Of a DNA stretch of 64,000 nucleotides, positions 36,822 to 47,427 are shown piece by piece. How positions within the stretch are numbered: position 1 is the first letter of the stretch; each line of letters starts with the position of its first letter. Origin of the DNA: Lithospermum erythrorhizon. Its lineage: Eukaryota; Streptophyta; Magnoliopsida; Boraginales; Boraginaceae. The stretch is from contig JADFUC010001348.1 of assembly GCA_019722365.1 (NCBI GenBank), positions 1 to 64,000 on the forward strand, read 5' to 3'. The notes under the pieces are model-generated. The model made no database searches, was not told the origin of the DNA, and worked only from the letters and a program-made list of their open reading frames with translations. The position numbers and the translations under genes are program-made.

Positions 36822-37918
36822 TGCGATTAAAGATATTCACCGTCCCCGATCGACCTATTATATACTCAATTCAATATAAAACTTATCATTTTCTCTTGAC
36901 TTAATTAGGAGTTAGACATGTAATTGAAATTAATTGTTTCAATAATTGGTAACTTAACTATAACAATAATATTATGTCATATTTTATTGTTACCAAAAGA
37001 ATATAATGAAGAAGACTTTGAAAAGTTAACAGAAGAAATATTGGTCATTGAAAATGACTCTATACTTTAGACAAAATAGAGCTAGCCTGGTAACAAAATG
37101 ATACGCGACGCGGCCGTTTACATTGAGGAAGAAACCAATGGTCTAATAATTTTTGTAATTTGTAGATGGAATTTCGTGTCATTAGTCTTTACACTAACGT
37201 AATTTCTACTTAGAGCGATTTAGTTGCCATTTATCACTTCTGCATTATTCGATTTTTTTCAAGCATATATGCCCATCAACTCGAGCTTTATTATGGTTAA
37301 TGATTTTCACTTCAATTTTTATATTGACACTTCATTTCTTTGTTATTTTGGAGTCGTTTATTCTGAAATGAAGTGTCGTTATCTATAGTGGGGAAAAATA
37401 TCGACAATTCAATGATAAGAACTAATGTCTCCGTCAATTTGGTGACAAATCAACTTTCTTGCTACTTTTCGAGATCACCACCACCAAGATGCTTCTTGAT
37501 CCGATTCTTGTTCCAAAATGGATAAAATATAATGTGCCACATTGTTTGTAATCATCAATTGAATAACGAAATTTTACATCTAGTATCCGACCAGCAGCTA
37601 GCATCAGCCTCCATAAGAACTTATAATTCACCATTGAGAATATGAATAAGTAACTTTTGAGTCACTTTAAATTCTACCAAACTTTCCTGTTTGCACATTC
37701 TAAATCTGCCCGAACAATCAAAGCTTTTGCGATAGCAACTTGTCAATAGCTGGTACAAATGTTCCCATGAACACCACTTATGTTTTCCTTTACACCACTC
37801 CAGTTGAATCTTTACCTGAATTTGCAAGCCTAACTAGAAGGTAACAATTGATCTTCAAAATGTAATTAAACAAGGATAAAATACCACGAGGAATCATCAC
37901 CTATATTTAGTGTAAAAA
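36822..37918. repeat. Segmental duplication block A, copy Z
   Basis: Matches 24125-25100. On the minus strand 37827-37621 is open for 68 codons and includes KIQLEWCKGKHKWCSWEHLY and FDCSGRFRMCKQ; the copy X counterpart is also partly open (25044-24697). I do not recognise the protein. 37690-37918 is one arm of an inverted repeat with 38700-38915. Confidence 0.75.
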
Positions 37919-38915
37919 CCGTTTATCAGCTTGCCTTTGAAGGTTACATTACATCCTTTATATTTGTCATTAGCCACAATAAATTTTAGTTATATTTTTC
38001 GTTAATATGACTCACGAGGGAGCGTGTTGGACTTACATTTGCCTCATTAAATTTAGGCCCGTATTTTTTTACCTTTCCTATTATTTGAAACCTTGCCTTG
38101 CCTTGCCTACCATCTGCAAGTTTAAACAAATGATTACAAACTAGTGACAATGAGCTAAATTCTGAAACATTACCAGATCACCAATTTCAATTTCATCATA
38201 TGAGCTAAATTCTAACAACAAACATAACAGGAAAGGTTGTACACAAAACATTTTTAAATACTAACTAACATAATTAATAACTAATTCACAATTAATTACC
38301 AAACCAAATTCAAAAATAACTAATTAACAATTTTTCATAATTAAGAAAATGAAGTATTAAAAAAATGGTAGTTAGGGCTAGGGGAGTAGAATCACGTAAT
38401 CCTCCTTGAAAAATAGAATATTTTCATTATTCATAATCGTCATTTATGTGATCTCTATTTTTTCTATATATCATAGTTTTCTTTATCTTGTTTTAGTTTT
38501 TATTTCATTATATTTTATTGTGATACATTTAAAATTATTAATATTATGTTCTTTAAAAATGCATGTGTTTTAATGTCAAATGCCCAACACGTTTCCTGGG
38601 AGTCGTAGTTTAACGAAAAATATAACGGAAGTACCAATTGGGTTATAATTTAAAATATAGGTGATAGAAGTGGACCCTTCCAAACATAAGTGATGAAATG
38701 ATTTTACACCTCAAATATAGATGATGATTCGTGTATTTTGCCCTTGTTTAATTACATTTTGAAGATCGATTAGCGTCTTGGAGTGCTGGTTAGTTTGCAA
38801 ATTCGGGTAAAGATTCAGCTGGGTGGTGTCAAAGGGAAAAGCTATAAGTGGTGTTCAGAAGGCATTAACAGTGCGCTATTTATTATCATAAGCTGATGTT
38901 CCGGCAGTAGAATGT
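37690..38915. repeat. 1.2-kb fold-back: arms 37690-37918 and 38700-38915
   Basis: The left arm read in reverse complement matches the right arm through tttacacc..aaatatag.tgatgattc, ttgtttaattacattttgaagatc and gcaaattc.ggtaaagattca. Arms of roughly 220 bases with a 780-base spacer resemble the long terminal inverted repeats of Mutator-like elements, but the outer ends are not sharp and no target duplication was found. Confidence 0.65.
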
Positions 38916-39357
38916 CATGCTGACTCCTCGGGGTCAGGGTGGGTGTTCTTCAGGACCGGCCCGAATCCTTCTCTCGCCCCGTCTTCCTCGCGGCAAAGTC
39001 AACCTTCCCCGGCCAACCACATACGGAGGCTGCGTGAGCGTTAGTGAACAACATTCTGCCACCGTAGTGTTGGATCCGGAAGCTCTTGGTGGTGGTGTTG
39101 GAAAAGTGCAACGATTATAATAAAATTAAACAAATGCAACCAAGATCGAATAAATAATATATAAGCGAATTACAACAAAATACAAATACATATGTATGTA
39201 TGAAGCAGTACTTACATCGCGCGAAATCCCCGACTTAATCTTTCACGAATCACGGGCGATCTCCTCTGTTTCCCGGGGGGCTAAAGGTTTTGTTTCTTTC
39301 TTACTCCTTTGTAATGTCTTTGTGACCACTTTCGTGTGATTTTCAATTTTTGATCTT

Positions 39358-39843
39358 CGTGGAATGGCCGCCGATCCTACAAGGACCTCCTCTCCTCCTA
39401 CGAGGCAGCCAGTGGGTCTTCCTCCCGGGTTGGTCAGCTGGACAGTGAGCTGCAGAAGGAGAAGGCCCGTGGGGAAGGTACCCTGCAACGACGCCTTAAG
39501 ATCCTCGAGGGTGAGCTGTGAGGGCTGACATGGAATCCGTTGTGAATGAGAGGGATGTTGCGGTGAAGGAGAAGGATGTCTTGGCGCCGGCGGTGAGATG
39601 TCTGGGCTCATGATTGCCTGCTGGACCTACTTTCAGAGAAAGCCTCGCCAGCAGTCACAGAGGCCACCTTGAAGGGAATTCGGTCCACGGATAGACTGGA
39701 GGTTTTGGTGCAGAACTCTGACGTTGGCCGTGATCTGCTCTTTAGGCATTCCTCCCGTGCCCTGGAGAGGACCATCCAAGTGGTGCAGTCCAAGATGGAT
39801 AAGGCGGAGCTGGAGGTACCAGCCTCTTTTTGGGACCAGGTGA
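39358..39843 (+). pseudogene. Coiled-coil transposon ORF remnant, copy Z
   Basis: Plus-strand pieces read YKDLLSSYEAASGSSSRV, then SELQKEKARGEGTLQRRLK, RADMESVVNERDVAVKEKD, then after shifts IRSTDRLEVLVQNSDVGRDL, FRHSSRALERTIQVVQSKMD and ELEVPASFWDQVR at 39840. The last 55 residues are open in one frame (39669-39843). The Lys/Glu/Arg-rich heptad pattern predicts a coiled coil. A gtgagg donor-like site follows. The strings resemble the C-terminal part of plant proteins annotated as putative gypsy-type transposase or Gag-like; this is recognition of style, not a domain hit. No catalytic domain is present, and an antisense 122-codon frame is a shadow. Confidence 0.55.
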
Positions 39844-39989
39844 GGATGGCACCTGTACGTGCCCTAGCAACTTTGTAACTTTCCTTTTAGCATTTCCGTA
39901 CAAATGAACTTGTGGTGCTTTTGAATATCACCTTTCTCCTTTTTGTTCTCGTCTTCAATTTTCATTTGTAGTTCTGTGTGCCGGATTCT

Positions 39990-40500
39990 TGTGTCTCCAT
40001 GTTGGCCGGGGCTCACCTCCGGACCCTCCCAGGTCGAGGGAGGATCTCGGCCCGGCTTTATGACTAGGGATCTTGCTTCCTTTTTGTCTCGTAGCACCAT
40101 GTTGGCCAGGGCTCACCTTTGGACCCTCAAGTCAGGGGAGAATCTCAACCGCTTATGGCTAGGGATCTCAGCACCATTTTACACTGTCACGGTACCGCAT
40201 GTTGGTTGGGGCTCGCCTCACGGACCACTCGAGGTCGGGGGAGGATCTGACCCCGCTTTAAGGCGATGGGTTTTTACGAGCTCTGTTTTACACACTTATG
40301 CGGTACCACCATGTTAGCTAGGGCTCACCTCCGGACCCTTAGGTCAAGGGAGGATCTTAGCCGTTTATGGCTAGGGGTTTGAGGCTACGTTTGGTACTTA
40401 CGCGCCTCCGTGTGGCGGAACCACCTCCAGGACCCTTGGGTCATGGGGAGGATCTCAGCCGCTTATGTCTAGGAGTCCTACCTTAAAGAGTTTTGTGTCC
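39990..40500. repeat. About 100-bp minisatellite, copy Z, five units
   Basis: Units begin ccatgttggccggggctcac or variants at about 39996, 40097, 40198 and 40311, with a fifth, reduced unit near 40412. Shared core: ggaccct, then gtcgagggaggatct and a tatggctaggg tail. It directly follows the donor-like end of the coiled-coil remnant, so it may lie in an intron or 3' region of that element. Confidence 0.85.
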
Positions 40501-41933
40501 CTGTTTATTCCGTGTCCCAGATCCTCCCTCTCGCCTCCTGGCGGTGGGATGTGGACCTTTTTATGCGTCGGATTGGTTGCCCGCGGGGCCTCCTCTTTTC
40601 CCGGAAACGTCCTCTTGTCGAATCTGAGGAATTTGGATTCTCACGATCGATCAGTGGCTATACCGTTTTTTGTGGCTGGCTGGGATGCTTCCCATTGTGA
40701 CCATTAGGTTGATACTCGGCGAATTCACTAACGTCTCCGTGAACCCTAGTAGAGGGGTGGTACCCACGACTAATCTGCTTAGGCTCGTTTCGACTTAAGA
40801 TATGCATTCAAGAATAAGATGTCCACCAGGAACCTCAGTGTCTACCAGCACGTCCTTCCCTACTTCAAGGATTCGCTATCACGGGGTGATGATCGAGAGA
40901 AGTCTCCATGTGGGCATTCTATCCCTTCAAAGTTTTGTTTTCGGATATAGTTTCAGAATTATAAAAATAAGAAACGTTTCGAAAATATTATAGAAACATT
41001 TAAGAAACAATGTAAATATGGAAAAATTAAGATAAGTTATATACACGAAAAGATATATTTATAAATATAAATATTATATAATAAATATAGATACTCAATC
41101 TCATTAACTAGAACTACAAATAAAAGAAAACATTCTAAAATCAATATAATGTAATTTAAAATGCTAGAAACAATGTAAATCTAGAAAAATTAAGATAAGT
41201 TATATACACTAAAAGATATATTTATATATATAAATATTATATAACAAATACAAATATTCAACGTCATTAACTAGAATTACAAATAAAAGTTAACATTCTA
41301 AAATCAATATAATGTAATTTAAAATGCTTGAAATTAACTTTGATAAAAGTTTGGACTTTGAAATAAAATATTTTCATGCTTAGTATTATTTGAAAATATA
41401 TATAAAAGTTCAATTTGGCAGATTAATGTACAATTGTAATTATCTCGTACGTTGGGAAATTTTCGAGTCATAATATATTGAGACTTTTATCTAGTAGAAA
41501 ACATAATTTCAAAATATCAAATTCTAATCTACTCAATTACAAATAAAATAAAATCACATAATCTATGCATAACATAAATATTTAATGTTTTGTTGGAAAC
41601 AAACTAATTTTGAAATTACATTAATATTTTGTTTCTATAAATTCAAAAATTGAGATTTTTGAATGTTTAGTAAAATCGTTAGAAAATTGTCGGCTCCTGA
41701 TGATTGCTATCACATTAAAAAGGACAGTGCTTAAAATTAATATTTTGTGTAAAATCAATTAACAAGAACACATATATTTTGTACACGTCAGTTTGCTATC
41801 ACATTCAAAAAAGTCACTTGTGTCTAAAATCACTTTAAAACATCCTCAGCTGCCAACTTCTCTTGCTACCTCCTCTGAACTTCTTTTACTTGTCTCTTTG
41901 CAAAGAGACTTTTGGTGCAGTGCGAGAAAACAT

Positions 41934-42071
41934 TTATCGTCTGGCTGCGGCGGACATTTGCTGGGATGGTGGGCGCGGTGCATGGGGCCAGCGCCTTGCT
42001 GGTTTGTAGTCCTTAGTGGTAGGCGGAGGCGGAGAAGCCGGTGGTGGTGGTGGTGGTGGAGGAGATGTCAT
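41934..42071 (-). CDS. Small proline-rich ORF, 45 residues, doubtful
   Basis: Starts MTSPPPPPPPPASPPPPTTK and continues through Arg/Pro/Ala-rich sequence to a TAA. An acceptor-like cttacctccacag lies just upstream (reading leftwards), so it could be an internal exon whose true start is elsewhere. Its C-terminal end aligns with the 31930-31990 piece in copy X, which has different N-terminal content. The opposite strand gives a Trp-run that is clearly an artefact of the ggtggt repeat. Proline runs also arise from simple repeats, so coding status is uncertain. Confidence 0.25.
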   Translation of the reverse strand: MTSPPPPPPPPASPPPPTTKDYKPARRWPHAPRPPSQQMSAAARR

Positions 42072-42505
42072 TATCTGTGGAGGTAAGTGCTGGTTAAGTG
42101 TAAGAATGACAGGAATGGGTACATTGCGTGGAATTGATTTAGTGGCGTAAGAAGATGGTGGGGACTAGAAATGAATGATCTAAGTAGCTATCCATGTTTG
42201 TCAATTGAGGGCCAAAATACCATCTAAATACGAGACTCACATTGTTATCATATCATTTAAAATATTAACGACCTTCGTCGACATTAGTTTTGTAATAGTA
42301 GTTACATAGTTTATGAATTTCAAAAGGATTTAGTACTACATCTAATATGAAATTGCAAAATAATAATCATTGCGGTAGTTAGTAATTACACAACTTATTA
42401 CACTTAATTATATAAAAAGTAGTTCAATTAAAATTGAATTTGTAGAATTTGGTGATTGTCAAAATATATTATCTTATAATTTCAACGAATTGTTAGCACC
42501 TATCC
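42072..42505. other. AT-rich spacer, nothing recognised
   Basis: No coding or repeat signal that I can support between the proline-rich ORF and the tandem repeat at 42510. Confidence 0.4.
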
Positions 42506-42509
42506 AGTA

Positions 42510-42912
42510 GATGACCAAAAATATTTATCTTGAGAGTTTATTAAATAATCGAGATGATTAAATTATCGAGTTTATACTGTAATTGATAATTGCAAAAAAT
42601 AAAATAAATGAAAGAGGAAAAAAAAAACACGAATTATTAATTTAGCACTATATCCTCGAGTTGGGACAATCCAAAAATATTATCTTAGAGAGTTTATTAA
42701 ATAATCGAGTATTAATTTATCGAGCTTCTACTGTAAATGATAATTGTAAAGAAGAAAAAAAACCAAACACCCTATCTCGAGTGCGGACTGACCAAAAGTA
42801 TTATCTTAGAGAGAATTTATTAAAGAATAGAGTATTAATTTATCGTGTTTAAAAAAAAAGGATAAAAGTAAACAACAAATAAATCGAATATTAATTTATG
42901 GTGTTTAAAATT
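42510..42912. repeat. Tandem repeat of about 120-150 bp, three units
   Basis: gaccaaaa.tatt.atctt.gagag, then tttattaaataatcgag and attaatttatcg, recur at about 42512, 42665 and 42787, with a short fourth piece near 42880. It ends about 25 bases before the first APC6 exon and replaces the gene's upstream part. Confidence 0.8.
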
Positions 42913-42937
42913 GAACTTTAGTTACTGCTTCTTACAG

Positions 42938-43583
42938 CAAAGCTACAAGCATAGATGGTACATTCGCTCCAGCTTGGGTGGGACATGAGAATGCATACGC
43001 AGCTCAAAAAGGTGAAGTATCTACAACTCATAATTATCATTATCTCAGAGTTTATAGTTTTATTAGGTGGTGAATGTTTGTAATATTTATTTGTTGGTTG
43101 GAACCACCGTTGCTCCTCACCTTTGTTGCCTGCGTAAAACTCAATTTCTAAAAAATTTGGTGTTTGTGTGGCCAAAATTATGGTAAACTTATGCAGTTAG
43201 TAAGTCAGTATTCTGACATAAATGTTGCTTCCAGTTTATTATGCAGGCTAAGAGCATATGTCCCTCTGATCCACTCGTATATAATGAAGTAGGAGTTGTG
43301 GCTTACCATATGAAAGAGTAAGCACTCTTCCCCCACAAACATATGATCTCATCCTTGTTACCTTTACGTTTTTTTTTCTTGGGGTGTGCTGTATTTTTTT
43401 TTCCCTAATTGAAGTCTTGAGATTTTTTAGAGTATAATACTATAATTGAAAAGTGCTAATGATGAAGATTTATTTTGTCAAGGTTTAAAAAGAGTGCTTA
43501 CTGGTTTGAGAAGACGTTGGCTCACATTCCATCCTCTTCAAGTGAGATGTGGGAATCCGGGCTCATCCATTAAGGAAACTAAT
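42938..43583 (+). pseudogene. APC6: APC6/CDC16 (anaphase-promoting complex TPR subunit) gene fragment
   Basis: Three exons with introns. Exon 1 (42938-43011), after a cttacag acceptor, reads KATSIDGTFAPAWVGHENAY. Exon 2 (43235-43317), after ttccag, is fully open: FIMQAKSICPSDPLVYNEVG then VVAYHMKE at a GTAAGC donor. Exon 3 (43483-43583) reads KKSAYWFEKTLAHIPSSSS then EMWES, and shows a deletion where WEPTLVNLAHAL is expected; a donor-like GTAAGT follows. These are TPR repeats of APC6, a scaffold subunit of the cell-cycle ubiquitin ligase APC/C. Upstream and downstream exons and the stretch between exons 1 and 2 are missing. Retained introns exclude a processed copy. It is a captured or duplicated genomic fragment. 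Confidence 0.85.
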
Positions 43584-44158
43584 GTAAGTATTTTCTTACA
43601 AATGCTAATGTCTAATAATACAATTTCCACTTTCCATTAGATTTCCTTTCTTTTTGAACTGGGAGTCGAATTTCTTCTAGATTTTACATGTTTCTGGATA
43701 ATACGTGGTTTCTGAATGATCTTTTCATTATCTTCTTTTCCTCTGTGATGATTGAAGTTCATTTCTGGATTTTGGTTGTCTTATATCTTTCTTTTGGTGG
43801 TCTTTTCTTGCCTTTTTCGGTGATATTCATGTCTTAAATTTTAGCTTTGAAGATCCTTTTATACCGCATTACCTTGTCATCTTTTGTGGTTTTACCTCCG
43901 CAAGCAGCTTTTGTATGCAAATGTGAGTCTGAATTTGAAGGTGGTGGTTCAATGAGTGGTACCATGCAGGCCAACAATTATGGATTTAGCTCCACCATAA
44001 TTATCCTGAATCGTGCATTTGAAATCGCAACAGATACATGTAATCAAATATGTATTTATATTCTCAGTTCTGAGTATGTCCCTTGGATATAAATACGCCA
44101 TTCTACAAAAAGTTGGATCAAATACATATTGTGGATTGATCTTGATTCCTCTTTTTAG
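43584..44158 (+). other. Spacer between APC6 and kinase fragments, possible kinase 5' exon
   Basis: Mostly T-rich intron-like DNA. 43909-43990 reads FVCKCESEFEGGGSMSGTMQ; a Glu/Gly/Ser-rich stretch of this kind would suit the variable N-terminus of a Raf-like kinase, but I cannot confirm it. Confidence 0.3.
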
Positions 44159-44595
44159 TGAAGCTCCCCGGTGAAATAACTTCACTTAGAGTAGCTTTTG
44201 CTTAAGAAGTTATTGTTTGGCACAATCTTGACCATCCCAATATGACCAAGGTAAAGCGGTTTTATTCATACTACCTTTTCTGTCTCTCGAGAGCATGATG
44301 TCTTCATTTAAATATGCCAATTGTGTATTATCTGGATGATTTTTCATGATTATTGTGAGCCTGCAACTTGCTATTTCTTGTTGGTTGTATCTTTTTCTCC
44401 TCACCTTATCTCTCCAGGCTTCATTGAATTTTGGAAAAATCAACTGATAAGATTTTAATACATTATAGTTTATTGGAGCTACAATGGGCATGGCAGGCTA
44501 AACATTCGAACTGTAAATGGTCATACCTCCATGCCTCGGAGGCCCAAGTTGGCTTTCAAAGTCATAGTCCTGCTAGCACTTGATATTGCACGAGG
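44159..44595 (+). pseudogene. Raf-like MAPKKK-type protein kinase gene fragment
   Basis: Two exons. The first (44159-44250), after a ctttttag acceptor, reads EITSLRVAFA, a stop in place of the usual Gln, then EVIVWHNLDHPNMTK at a GTAAAG donor. The second (44469-44595), after acattatag, reads FIGATMGMAG, then after a one-base shift LNIRTVNGHTSMP, and PKLAFKVIVLLALDIARG at a GTAAT donor. These match the kinase N-lobe (alpha-C helix region, HPN box) and the segment before the HRD loop in plant group C Raf-like Ser/Thr kinases. About twenty residues (the hinge, VVVEYLPGGTLK-type) are deleted between the two halves of exon 2. The P-loop, HRD and DFG regions are absent. It follows the APC6 fragment in the same orientation. 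Confidence 0.8.
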
Positions 44596-44599
44596 GTAA

Positions 44600-45245
44600 T
44601 CTTCCGTACAACCGTATCAATAATTTTGATTTTACATATGGAACACATATATTCAAACATTGAAATTCTTAGCAATTTGAAACTTACGCGATAGTACAGG
44701 GGCAACAAAAAATTAAGCTTTTCTATTTCTCGCAAGTTTGAGATTTTTTTTTATCGAGCATATGGCTTATGTAAGAATATTTATGAACTTTTCAATTATG
44801 TCAACAACCTCTAATTTCTTTCGGTGTCCTTACAAGTACTTACTTTACAACTCTATGATACTACTTTAATCATATATATAAATTACTATCGAATAGTTAG
44901 TCCCGACTTTATATAAACGAAATTCTAGCCTCGACGTAATGTATATGTATATATAAAGTAACTCCTCCTTTACGAGTATATGTGTTAACGATATTACGGA
45001 GTATATGTTAACGACGTTACGCATTCATACTCATAAGCAACTCCACGTTTATATATATATAAAGCAAGTACATCAATAAAATATTTTGATGACCATCTAA
45101 ACTTAGCAATAGTCAATATATATTACTTTGGGGAGTACTTCGAAGAATATTCATTTGATTTGGGAAAACCTAACACACAAATGAAATAATAATAAAAACA
45201 AGTGCATCATTTTTTATAGAATACGGTAGCATGAGAATAATTTTT
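44600..45245. other. AT-rich stretch after the gene fragments
   Basis: Contains two ttacggagtatatgttaacg-like tracts near 44975-45020 (local direct repeat with cgttac) and no gene. No Helitron-style CTRR hairpin end could be assigned with confidence. Confidence 0.4.
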
Positions 45246-45467
45246 TGTCCTGGCTTATCAAATAATACGTTCGCTTTTATATTTATGTAGACAACGCATA
45301 AAGCTTACATTAATTTACACAATCTCTATCAATCTAGACAATATCAACTATTCTGCAGAATTCAACAACGCATTTACCATAATATAAATCATAAGAGTAT
45401 CAAATCACAATAATATATTTAATACAATAATATCAACAATATCTAATAATATCTCTAATACTCTCCC
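45246..45467. repeat. Direct repeat, left copy
   Basis: Matches 46284-46512: ttacattaatttacacaatc, tatcaactattct, taccataat and aatatatttaatacaataat in the same order. The copies are 1.04 kb apart and could be the LTRs of a small non-autonomous element. Confidence 0.8.
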
Positions 45468-46283
45468 ACAATTTGAGCCGGCATTGAAGGCTCCAATTGA
45501 AAACTTTGAACTTGATGGAGTTGTCTTGAAATTATCCAAAATTAACTGTAATAATTTGTGCATTGAATTTGAACTCTCTGAATTTTTCATTGAGAAAAGT
45601 AAAGGAAGAAGAAAATAAAAATAAACAGTTTTTTTAATGGAATATAAAAGCTAAATAAAAAGGTAATAAAATGGGAGAAAAGTGAAAGATATCATTCTAC
45701 TCTGAGATATATCTAAAGGGGAGGGAGGAGGAAACCTTTTTTTTTGGTGTGTTTTCGAGGCAGAAAATACTAAGAGATAAGATGCTAAGGGAAAGAAAAA
45801 AATTAGGATGATAGTGAAAGAAAATAATTAGAGGGGAGGGGAGATTATTATCTAGGAAAAATAGAATAAAATATAAGGAAAAAGCAAAAAAAATTAGTGA
45901 AGTTAGTGGAAAGACGCTGATTTAATGAGCCCTTGCACGAATATCTTGACCAGAAAGAAAGAAAGCAATTGATGACATAGACAAGATGTGAAGATGCATG
46001 CTTAAGAGTATGAAAGAAAAGTACGGAGTATTAGAATAAAAGAAAATCAGTAAGGTGTACGTTGTTTGTTTTTGCAACATAACATAATATAGAGACATTG
46101 GCCGGACACACTTCCAATCTTGTGAACTTTAAGGTTCGGTCATGATTATCGACGGAAAGAATAAAAAAGAAAAAGCAAGATTAGTCAGAATTTTTTCGGT
46201 GGAAGAATAAAAGAAAAAGATTAGGTCATACTTTGGCCTCTGATTACCATGATGTATCATTTAAAAGATTTAATAATTGCTTG

Positions 46284-46512
46284 TTCTGGCTTTCATCAAA
46301 TATTTGACAGCTATTGTTTTATACTTTATAGACAACGATATTTGATTGACAAGTTACATTAATTTACACAATATCTATCAATCTACACAATATCAACTAT
46401 TCTAGGTAACTAACAATATACTTACCATAATTACACAAATGATAATAATATCAAATCACAATAATATATTTAATACAATAATATCAACAATATCTGATAA
46501 TATCTCTAATAA
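46284..46512. repeat. Direct repeat, right copy
   Basis: Partner of 45246-45467. The DNA between them (45600-46080) is purine-rich with aaagaaaa tracts and holds no coding region. No clear TG...CA ends were found. Confidence 0.8.
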
Positions 46513-46519
46513 TTTTCTT

Positions 46520-47392
46520 ATTTATACTTTGGTGAAGAAGTTAGTTCTTCCCCGTCCGTGTCAGAGGTCTTGATTAGATGACTGGGTTGTAAATTGAGAT
46601 ATGTGCCCTAATAACATCCTTGTAAGAGTATGTTCAGCTCAAAAAATGGAGAGACGAGAATAAAATAAAAAATAAAAAATAAACATGGAAATAAGGAAAG
46701 ATGGAGGAAGTAATAGTAAATGATTCAATCTTTGGGTTTGATATCCCCTTTTCATATCGCACAATTGGTAAACAGTGTTCACAATTTTATATGCAGCATT
46801 GAAAAAAATCCGTGATAATGGTGGTTTGAAATATAAACATAATACAAGTGTCATATTAATTCAAGTAGAAAGTATTGTCCAGATAGATTCATGCCTTCTC
46901 CTGCTCAAGAAGTGAAGCAACATGAAACTATTAGAAGGATCATTGTCTATTTGATGTGAATTTTATGTGAAAATAACATGTGGGCATTGCAGCTATAAGA
47001 ATTCAAAACGTAACTTCAACATGTTTTTTACATGATTGTCGAAATATCATATAGTGTATCGATTAATACTTTTTTATTAGTGACTGATATTTGATATTTC
47101 CTCCCATATAGTGTATAGATTAATACTTTTTAAAACTAAATTTATACAATCATTGCCAATGAAGGAAACATAATTGGCTAAAAAAATATGTTGGGGAATG
47201 AATTGTGAATTGTGAATTGTGATGGTAGTTAATTAGTTATTCAAATTTAGGGATTTTGAAAAAGTTCAGAACCAAACAGATGAGCAAAGGACCCCATCTC
47301 ACTTCCCGAGTCCCTTCTCTTGGCCAGACTTTCAGCATAGAATCCATATCTGGGTGGCTTTGGTTCGGTCTAGCTAGTTGGTTCAAGGTTGG

Positions 47393-47427
<35 letters not shown>

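Larger units (their letters stand above)
38168..41960. repeat. Segmental duplication block B, copy Z
   Basis: Long near-identical match to 28330-31950 containing the better-preserved coiled-coil remnant and the minisatellite. The 40960-41420 part carries an extra internal duplication of about 150 bases (41020-41130 and 41165-41300) absent from copy X. Confidence 0.9.

Noticed and set aside
39243..39611. 122-codon minus-strand ORF rich in Pro/Ser
   Set aside because: It is antisense to the coiled-coil remnant, whose plus-strand reading has a clear heptad pattern and a counterpart in copy X.
39943..40317. 124-codon ORF
   Set aside because: Translation of the minisatellite; its period repeats in the peptide.
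41793..42086. 97-codon ORF with a run of six Trp
   Set aside because: The Trp run comes from the ggtggt repeat; the opposite strand gives the more plausible proline run.
43949..44185. 78-codon minus-strand ORF
   Set aside because: Lies opposite the spacer and first kinase exon; no domain.
44210..44491. 93-codon minus-strand ORF
   Set aside because: Antisense to the Raf-like kinase exons, which are clearly on the plus strand.
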